A DNA stretch of 10,158 bases, taken from the NCBI GenBank assembly GCA_964472425.1, contig CAYYLF010000058.1:1-10158 (forward strand), written 5' to 3'. Each line of letters opens with the position of its first letter. The first letter of the stretch is position 1. Shown piece after piece: positions 5,994 through 10,158 of this stretch. This DNA is from RUG11867 sp964472425. GTDB taxonomy: Bacteria > Bacillota_I > Bacilli_A > RF39 > UBA660. The notes beneath the pieces are model-generated. The model had not been told where the DNA came from. It made no database searches and was given only the letters and a program-made list of their open reading frames with translations. The translations under genes were made by a program, and so were the position numbers.

Positions 5994-6919
5994 GTGTCTT
6001 TCAATGTGGTTTCCTTTATTTCTTTTATATCTTTATAAATCGTTTTGACATCGGGGAAAGTTCCATCTTTAGAATATTGGACTATATAATCTTCTTCACG
6101 GTTGAGCATGTTAAAATTTATTTTTCTCTTTAGGTTAGTATCTTTCAAACCGAGTTCATAATAAATGGCTTCTTTGATTCTTTTATAGTTTGACGCTATA
6201 TTTTGAACATTTTTAATTATTTCTTTGCTTTCTTTTGAATCGGGCATTTTTCCGTTTTCTTTATATTTTTTGGCAACTATATCTGCAGCAAAGAATGATA
6301 CTAGTGTTTCTTCATTTTTTTGCTCTGCTCTTTCTAGTCCTTGGTTTGTGTATAAATGTCCTAACCGTTTATTATAACAATCGAATAATTCTAGTAGTTC
6401 GTGTAAAAGTTTGTCAGGGCCTTTTTTGTCTAGGATAATCATGGGAAATGCGCCAGCAATTATTTCATCTTTTGGGAAGTCTAGTTGGAAATTTCCCAGA
6501 TATTCTAATTCATCGAGTTTTGCATTTTTTTTGACCGATAATATGAAATAATACGAAAATAGGTATCCGTATTCATCCGGATAATATTCTATGGCATTTT
6601 TTCTGGCACGCAATTCGGCGAATCTTTCTATCCTATCATATGGATAAAATCGGTCTTCCCATACAAAATGTAACGTCTTTATATATTCCAATTTTTCTAA
6701 TTCTTCTTTATTCGTAGGTAATCGATAGTTCGTCGTTATTTTTGCAGCGAACAGGTGCAGATTATTTGTTTTAAAAAACTGCGCTATGCTATCTATTTGT
6801 CTTTTTATCAGGATAACATATTGCCCATCGTATTTTTTATTTATATTGTCTATTTTTATGGCGAAGGTATCTCCAATGGTCCAATCTTTATTTTTTCTTT
6901 TATCTTTTATCGATGTCAT
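5990..6919 (-). CDS. Imm26-like immunity-type protein (tentative)
   Basis: A 309-residue soluble protein. The N-terminus KDWTIGDTFAIKID (11-24), with a GQYVILIKR strand (32-40) after it, resembles the opening of Imm26-type immunity proteins (W-x-x-GD-x-x-A-x-x-L ... G-x-Y). The remainder is rich in charged helices (about 165-260) and lacks a recognised domain, and is longer than a typical Imm26, so this may be a related family with an extra C-terminal domain. There is no signal peptide or membrane segment. AAAGGA lies 6 bases before the ATG. It sits between two RDD genes in the array and is followed by an ATGA-coupled small ORF. Neutralising a toxin is inferred from family resemblance and context. 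I see no catalytic motif. Confidence 0.5.
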   Translation of the reverse strand: MTSIKDKRKNKDWTIGDTFAIKIDNINKKYDGQYVILIKRQIDSIAQFFKTNNLHLFAAKITTNYRLPTNKEELEKLEYIKTLHFVWEDRFYPYDRIERFAELRARKNAIEYYPDEYGYLFSYYFILSVKKNAKLDELEYLGNFQLDFPKDEIIAGAFPMIILDKKGPDKLLHELLELFDCYNKRLGHLYTNQGLERAEQKNEETLVSFFAADIVAKKYKENGKMPDSKESKEIIKNVQNIASNYKRIKEAIYYELGLKDTNLKRKINFNMLNREEDYIVQYSKDGTFPDVKTIYKDIKEIKETTLKDT

Positions 6920-7052
6920 TTTATATCCTTTCCATGTATTCTCTTAAAAATTGTCGTATGTATACAACAAAGCAAGAAACGATTTTTCTTTTATATGGAA
7001 CGTGCTATGTGTAGTGGTTCTTTCAGGAAGGATTGTTTTAAATTCGAGTGTA

Positions 7053-7424
7053 TTATCTTACTTCCGTGTTGTATTTACTGTCGCCAGCACTTTTCCCTTC
7101 ACATAAAATCGATAATGGATAAAGAGGAAATGTTGGAAGTGTTTTTTTAATGCGATTAGATAGGATTTTCTTATCTAAAACTCTCTCATTATTCGAGTAT
7201 ATCTTTAGATTCATAATCTTTTTACCTAGGCTTTCATACCCTATAATACAGTCCTTGTTGATGTACAAGATTACCATGATTACAACACTTACAATCGTAA
7301 TTATTATTTCTAATAAATCGCCGTTACTGAAAGTTTTCAAAATTTTATTGGGAATAGAACATACATATGCGATTATCATGAAATCGATAGTGCTTGCAAA
7401 TATTCTTCTTATTTTTTTAGACAT
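7053..7424 (-). CDS. Small RDD-family membrane protein (paralog 2)
   Basis: This 123-residue protein has two predicted helices (about 14-30 and 38-56). The RDD signature is IRRIFASTIDF (5-15) and INKDCIIGYESLGKKIMNLKI (55-75). Compared with paralog 1, the middle element and the C-terminal KYNTEV[KR] are nearly identical while the helices have diverged. A 26-base stretch at the two 3' ends differs at only two positions, so the copies came from a fairly recent duplication. AGGAG lies 9 bases before the ATG. The gene is 30 bases after the DUF2691-like gene, so co-transcription from the 8494-8522 promoter is likely. Confidence 0.72.
   Translation of the reverse strand: MSKKIRRIFASTIDFMIIAYVCSIPNKILKTFSNGDLLEIIITIVSVVIMVILYINKDCIIGYESLGKKIMNLKIYSNNERVLDKKILSNRIKKTLPTFPLYPLSILCEGKSAGDSKYNTEVR
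7058..7083. repeat. 26-base direct repeat shared by RDD paralogs 1 and 2 (copy B)
   Basis: This is the partner of the repeat at 5553-5578, with two mismatches in 26. It lies at the 3' end of RDD paralog 2, just inside its stop codon. Crossing over between the two copies would remove about 1.5 kb, including the Imm26-like gene and most of RDD paralog 1. Confidence 0.7.
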
Positions 7425-7454
7425 TCAATTCATCTCCTAGCCTTTTTTACTTAA

Positions 7455-7913
7455 TTAACCTTCGAGGTCATCAATTATTGGATTAACGTACATAACGTAT
7501 CTTCCATCCAATTCTCGATTTTCAAGATAGTCATATGATATATCGAATTTCTTTAGTTTACTACTTATCGTGTTTAAATCTTCTTCATTTTTTAGATATA
7601 TTTCGACAAAGTTGCAATCGGCAATCAGTATTATTATCTTGCATTCGCCACGTTCAAAATCATCATATGTGTCTATAGTCTCAAAGTTTTGGTCATCGTT
7701 ATAGCCTCTTAAATTGAGAAACACTATATTGTGAGATTTCTCTAATATGTTTATTAAGTCCGTTCCAGATGCAGGAGATGTCAGCTGTGCTATATCGTCG
7801 TTCAAATGCACTTCGTCTTCTAATATGTCCCATACGTATTTTTCGAGAACATTATGAAAAATGGTATCGAAAGAAATTTTCGAAAAGTCGTAAGTAAATT
7901 CTATTTTTTTCAT
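7455..7913 (-). CDS. DUF2691 family protein
   Basis: A 152-residue acidic soluble protein. It follows the pattern I know for DUF2691: an early strand, then Y-x-W-x-I-x-x-DEVH (26-36), a SGTDL turn, NIVFLNLRGY (62-71), IDTYDDFERGECKIIILIADC (80-100) and the strand FVEIYLKNEEDL (102-113). DUF2691 proteins are small Firmicutes proteins of unknown function; some occur in immunity-gene clusters. No signal peptide or membrane helix is present. The ATG has no recognisable ribosome binding site (only AT-rich sequence and TGGATTG upstream), unlike its neighbours, so it may be poorly translated or rely on ribosomes finishing the RDD gene 29 bases upstream. Confidence 0.62.
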   Translation of the reverse strand: MKKIEFTYDFSKISFDTIFHNVLEKYVWDILEDEVHLNDDIAQLTSPASGTDLINILEKSHNIVFLNLRGYNDDQNFETIDTYDDFERGECKIIILIADCNFVEIYLKNEEDLNTISSKLKKFDISYDYLENRELDGRYVMYVNPIIDDLEG

Positions 7914-7942
7914 TGCAATTTTTTAACAATCCATTTTGTCGG

Positions 7943-8395
7943 TTATTTATCCTTTCTAGGAAGGTGTAAAAGAGGTGCAATATCCTTTTTAGGTACGACG
8001 TATATGCCCAGTTCTGCTTCTGCTTCCGATTCGTCGAATAGAAGGACCCTATAAATATAAAATAGTGGGTTTGAAAGAGACATTTTGTTTTTCTTTTCTA
8101 GTAATTTTTTATCATTTATTATGTTTCCTTCGATATCTACTATATATAATCCTGTAATTATTTTTCCTAAACTTCTGTATTGGTTTTTTAGCAATGTATC
8201 TTTTTTAATCGTCGTGTATACGATAATCGAGAAGTAGATTAGCGTCGTCGTTATTCCCATAAATATATTTTTATCGATGTCGATGGAGAAAATCTTTTCT
8301 ATGAGTTCTATCAATAAACTCATGGGAAGAATGCTCATCGCAAAATCTATATAAGTGGCTAAAAATCTTCGGGTGCGGCAATTCGTTTTTTTCAT
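7943..8395 (-). CDS. RDD-family membrane protein (paralog 3)
   Basis: This 150-residue protein has the clearest RDD signature in the window, TRRFLATYIDF (8-18). Helices follow at about 18-35 and 45-62, then KKDTLLKNQYRSLGKIITGL (64-83), the canonical KD-x-LL-x(4-5)-SLGK-x-x-x-GL element. The C-terminus is longer than in the other two paralogs and ends in a basic tail (HLPRKDK). The DESEAEAELGIYVV stretch aligns with the GK[TS]x(3)D[TS]KYNTEV stretch of the others. AAGGAG lies 4 bases before the ATG. It is the first full gene behind the promoter at 8494-8522. Confidence 0.78.
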   Translation of the reverse strand: MKKTNCRTRRFLATYIDFAMSILPMSLLIELIEKIFSIDIDKNIFMGITTTLIYFSIIVYTTIKKDTLLKNQYRSLGKIITGLYIVDIEGNIINDKKLLEKKNKMSLSNPLFYIYRVLLFDESEAEAELGIYVVPKKDIAPLLHLPRKDK

Positions 8396-8436
8396 GGTAC
8401 TCCTTATAATAGTAATTTATTTGTCCAATTTGTCTT

Positions 8437-8472
8437 CTATGATTTTATTAGTTCTTTTTTCTTATCCGTCAT
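8437..8472 (-). CDS. 11-residue leader ORF ahead of RDD paralog 3
   Basis: The mRNA from the 8494-8522 promoter would begin near 8487 and at once offers GAGG, 6-8 bases, then ATG (8470-8472). The ORF codes MTDKKKELIKS and stops at TAG (8437-8439), 41 bases before the RDD start. The early ribosome binding site and position suggest a translated leader peptide. The sequence stays open in the next frame (reading KIIEDKLDK then stop), so a frameshifted remnant of a longer gene is also possible. There is no run of one regulatory amino acid beyond KKK. Confidence 0.35.
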   Translation of the reverse strand: MTDKKKELIKS

Positions 8473-8493
8473 TTAGGTACCTCTAATGTCTTC

Positions 8494-8522
8494 ATTATAT
8501 ACGTTGAGTGAACTTTAGTCAA
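8494..8522 (-). promoter_or_regulatory. Near-consensus sigma-A promoter of the RDD/DUF2691/Imm26-like array
   Basis: TTGACT (8517-8522) and a perfect TATAAT (8494-8499) are 17 bases apart on the minus strand, the same boxes and spacing as the lipoprotein promoter at 5472-5500. It should drive the leader ORF, RDD paralog 3, the DUF2691 gene, RDD paralog 2 and perhaps the genes down to 5548, since no terminator is visible between them. Confidence 0.85.
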
Positions 8523-8573
8523 GGTAGTCGTGCAAATGATGCGTTAGAATCACATAACTGGCATTTTTTTATT

Positions 8574-9347
8574 TTATAGTTTAAATACTTTTTTTAGTTC
8601 TTTAAGCATTCTTTTTCGCTTAGGTAAATCAAAATTATTGATGGTGTCGACGACTTTCAGTTGCCCTTTATCAATATCGATTCCTACTGGCAAAATGAAT
8701 GTATAATCGTTCGAAGAAAGATTTTTGATGTATTCAATAAATGTTTCTTTGCTTTCTGTTGTACTAATTATGAGAGTGATTAACAATTTAGAATTATTTT
8801 TTTCATTGTGAAGTAACGATTCAGAAATATTGGAAATTTCTTCGTACACCTCTTTCAATTTGTTTTTTGTTATATTTTGAATGAACGTATCGACATATAT
8901 GTATATTTTACTTTTTTTCTTTTGTATAAATACACTAAGTCCTTCTTTTTCCATATATGCTTCGAAGCCTTTTTCTATTAGTTCTTTTTGGAGAAAATCC
9001 TTAGTTTCTCGATAAGATTTAAATGGTAAGTGGTACGTTATAATCTTTCTCAAGTCCAAGTTGCTTATTTGAGTTAGAATTATCGGCGGTAAACCGATAA
9101 AAATTATCATTAAACTGAACAGTTCTACATATAGATCATCGTCGGGATTCATTTTACAAAGAAGGACCCATCCATAACGAAATGCCATTAATATTGCTAT
9201 TATCATGCCATATGATAAAAGAATTTTTATAACACGTATTTTGATAGAGTCTTTGGTGCATTTACAATTAAATATAACGATGCCAAAAATGAAAACAAGT
9301 GTTATGACGAAAAGTTGTAGTGCAATCTTTATATTTATATCGATCAT
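8574..9347 (-). CDS. Three-helix membrane protein with a cytoplasmic domain, unrecognised
   Basis: This 257-residue protein is not one I recognise. Three hydrophobic segments lie at about 7-28, 39-63 and 73-95. The first loop is Cys/Lys-containing (CKCTKD) and the loop between the second and third helices is acidic (NPDDD). The C-terminal part (about 98-257) looks like a soluble alpha/beta domain with KIYIYVDTF (147-155), a strand LLITLIISTTESKE and the closing helix PKRKRMLKELKKVFKL. The layout, membrane anchor plus small cytoplasmic domain, fits a membrane-bound immunity or sensor protein, but that is only context. AAGGA lies 9 bases before the ATG, and a 35-residue ORF ends in ATGA overlap with the start. 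Confidence 0.65.
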   Translation of the reverse strand: MIDINIKIALQLFVITLVFIFGIVIFNCKCTKDSIKIRVIKILLSYGMIIAILMAFRYGWVLLCKMNPDDDLYVELFSLMIIFIGLPPIILTQISNLDLRKIITYHLPFKSYRETKDFLQKELIEKGFEAYMEKEGLSVFIQKKKSKIYIYVDTFIQNITKNKLKEVYEEISNISESLLHNEKNNSKLLITLIISTTESKETFIEYIKNLSSNDYTFILPVGIDIDKGQLKVVDTINNFDLPKRKRMLKELKKVFKL

Positions 9348-9451
9348 AGTAACGAATCCTTTCTAGTTTTTGATGGGTTATGCAATATGTAGACTAACCA
9401 AAAGAGTATATATCTAAGACTTGTGACATTTGTAATTGTGGTTACTTTCAT
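9344..9451 (-). CDS. Possible 35-residue single-helix membrane microprotein
   Basis: An open frame runs from ATG (9449-9451) to TGA (9344-9346), where it overlaps the next gene's start codon as ATGA. The product has a short polar N-terminus, a hydrophobic core LRYILFWLVYILH (12-24) long enough for a short membrane helix, and a basic polar tail. The ATGA overlap and the helix followed by positive residues look like a real small gene. The ribosome binding site is weak (TTAAAG followed by As), and the putative promoter at 9407-9435 lies inside it. Confidence 0.35.
   Translation of the reverse strand: MKVTTITNVTSLRYILFWLVYILHNPSKTRKDSLL
9407..9435 (-). promoter_or_regulatory. Candidate promoter for the 257-residue membrane protein
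   Basis: TTACAA (9430-9435) and TATATA (9407-9412) lie 17 bases apart on the minus strand, a moderate sigma-A match about 60 bases before the ATG at 9347. In AT-rich DNA such matches arise by chance, and the gene could instead be read through from the right. Confidence 0.35.
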
Positions 9452-9464
9452 TTTTTTCTTTAAT

Positions 9465-9851
9465 TCAATTCCTTCTAATTTCGTTGAGTGCATTTAACCA
9501 TTTTTCATTGTCAAGAATTGTTGCAAGTTTAATATATACTTCTAAACAATAGTCATATATATAATCTTTTTTATTCATTTTTTTCATTCTATTGAGTATC
9601 GTCGTTGCTCCCGGATTATCTAAATCTTTTATCCATAATAGCAAGTTTTCTAGGTGGGGCAACAAGTCTTCATCTGAAAAATTAGATAAAACTAGTGCAC
9701 AATTATTCCATACATTTTTATTGTAATTTGGATGATAGGGCTGTAAGAAAACACTTATGTTTTTGATTTTTGATGCTTGTTTTAGTCCCTCTTCTTGTAA
9801 ATTTTTAGGTTGGTGTTCATCTAGTAAATTCATTATTTTATCTATATTCAT
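9465..9851 (-). CDS. HEAT-like/DUF5071-like immunity-type protein (copy 1)
   Basis: A 128-residue, mostly helical soluble protein. A short N-terminal helix (MNIDKIMNLLDE) is followed by FLQPYHPNYNKNVWNNCALVL (35-55), a SDEDLLPHLENLLLWIKDLDNPGA repeat unit (59-82), RMKKMN, and a last helix pair YDYCLEVYIKL and KWLNALNEIRR. The LLxWIxDLxNPGAxxI pattern resembles the W-I-x-D-x-N-W-P-x-A core of DUF5071-type HEAT-like proteins, several of which sit beside toxin genes. A weak GATAGGA lies 8-10 bases before the ATG. The upstream paralog ends 11 bases before this start, so the two are in one transcript. Confidence 0.6.
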   Translation of the reverse strand: MNIDKIMNLLDEHQPKNLQEEGLKQASKIKNISVFLQPYHPNYNKNVWNNCALVLSNFSDEDLLPHLENLLLWIKDLDNPGATTILNRMKKMNKKDYIYDYCLEVYIKLATILDNEKWLNALNEIRRN

Positions 9852-9862
9852 TTTAAAATTTC

Positions 9863-10158
9863 CTATCTATTTAAAATTGTATTTTCTAGTTCTAATAGTA
9901 TTTCTAGCCAAGCATAATTTTTTTCTATTGTGGCTTTTACGATACATTCATAAATAACTATTTCTAGTATTTTAGTATCTTGAAAGTTTTCGAGTCTGTT
10001 TAAAATGATTTCTGCGCCAGGCCAGTTTCTGTCTGCAGTCCAATTACAAAGTTGAAATAAATATGGTGCAATTTCTTCATCGGTATGCTTTACTATGATT
10101 TTTGCGCAGTTTTCCCATACTTCTTTGCTGTGGTATCGATTAGAAGGTTGTAAAAACA
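9863..10158 (-). CDS. HEAT-like/DUF5071-like protein (copy 2), 5' end beyond the window
   Basis: The reverse strand from 10156 to a TAG at 9863-9865 is one open frame of 97 residues beginning FLQPSNRYHSKEVWENCAKI. It aligns along its length with copy 1: FLQP...K[EN]VW[EN]NCA, then [ST]DE[ED]..P.L, then D.[ND][WN]PGA..ILNR[LM]. The intact NWPGA core (WTADRNWPGA) is closer to the family form than copy 1's DNPGA. The C-terminus is a helix pair ending ELENTILNR. About 35 N-terminal residues should lie just to the right of the window, judged from copy 1. Because of its length and open frame I take it as functional. Confidence 0.65.
   Translation of the reverse strand, partial: FLQPSNRYHSKEVWENCAKIIVKHTDEEIAPYLFQLCNWTADRNWPGAEIILNRLENFQDTKILEIVIYECIVKATIEKNYAWLEILLELENTILNR

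Noticed and set aside
6920..7052. Possible promoter or small gene in the 133-base gap before the Imm26-like gene
   Set aside because: No box pair better than chance and no ATG-initiated frame of useful length was found; I see only the AAAGGA ribosome binding site at its end.
8541..8573. T-rich run on the plus strand as a terminator
   Set aside because: The stem before it is weak and interrupted, and no plus-strand gene lies upstream.
1..10158. parS sites (TGTTTCACGTGAAACA)
   Set aside because: I found no CACGTG core anywhere in the window, so no parS site can be claimed here.
1..10158. CRISPR arrays, tRNA and rRNA genes
   Set aside because: No regularly spaced repeats, cloverleaf-like segments or rRNA-like sequence were seen on reading both strands.

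Overview
The window comes from a low-GC Gram-positive (Firmicutes) chromosome. A member of the anaerobic Clostridia/Tissierellia is my best guess, from strong AGGAGG-type ribosome binding sites, a chromosomal soj/spo0J (parA/parB) pair, a DUF951 gene, a clostridial-looking AbgT transporter and sigma-A promoters of the form TTGACT-17-TATAAT. The genus is inference. Every complete gene is on the minus strand. The only plus-strand gene is a TnpB fragment cut by the left edge.

Region 1 (1-309) holds the last 49 codons of an IS200/IS605-type TnpB and its right-end DNA, where an omega/reRNA would be expected. It also holds two perfect hairpins. One is followed by four Ts on the minus strand and can end the converging operon.

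Region 2 (310-4581) is one tightly packed housekeeping operon read right to left: promoter, parA, parB, an MscS-type channel, a DUF951 zinc-ribbon protein and an AbgT-family transporter. Each pair of neighbours overlaps by 1 to 11 bases. It combines chromosome segregation with membrane functions. No parS palindrome lies in the window. The AbgT protein departs from the family at several positions that I recall as functional.

Region 3 (4697-5500) is a single lipoprotein gene of unknown function with its own near-consensus promoter.

Region 4 (5548-10158) is clearly more AT-rich and consists of small genes that look like an immunity-gene array. They are three RDD-family small membrane proteins, an Imm26-like protein, a DUF2691-family protein, an unrecognised three-helix membrane protein, and two tandem HEAT-like/DUF5071-like paralogs, the last cut by the right edge. 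RDD genes alternate with soluble genes (RDD, DUF2691, RDD, Imm26-like, RDD) behind a near-consensus promoter at 8494-8522 that also drives an 11-codon leader ORF. Two further unlisted small ORFs (32 and 35 codons) are linked to neighbours by ATGA start/stop overlaps. No toxin gene is visible. If this is the immunity tail of a polymorphic-toxin locus, the toxin should lie to the right of the window, upstream in the minus direction.
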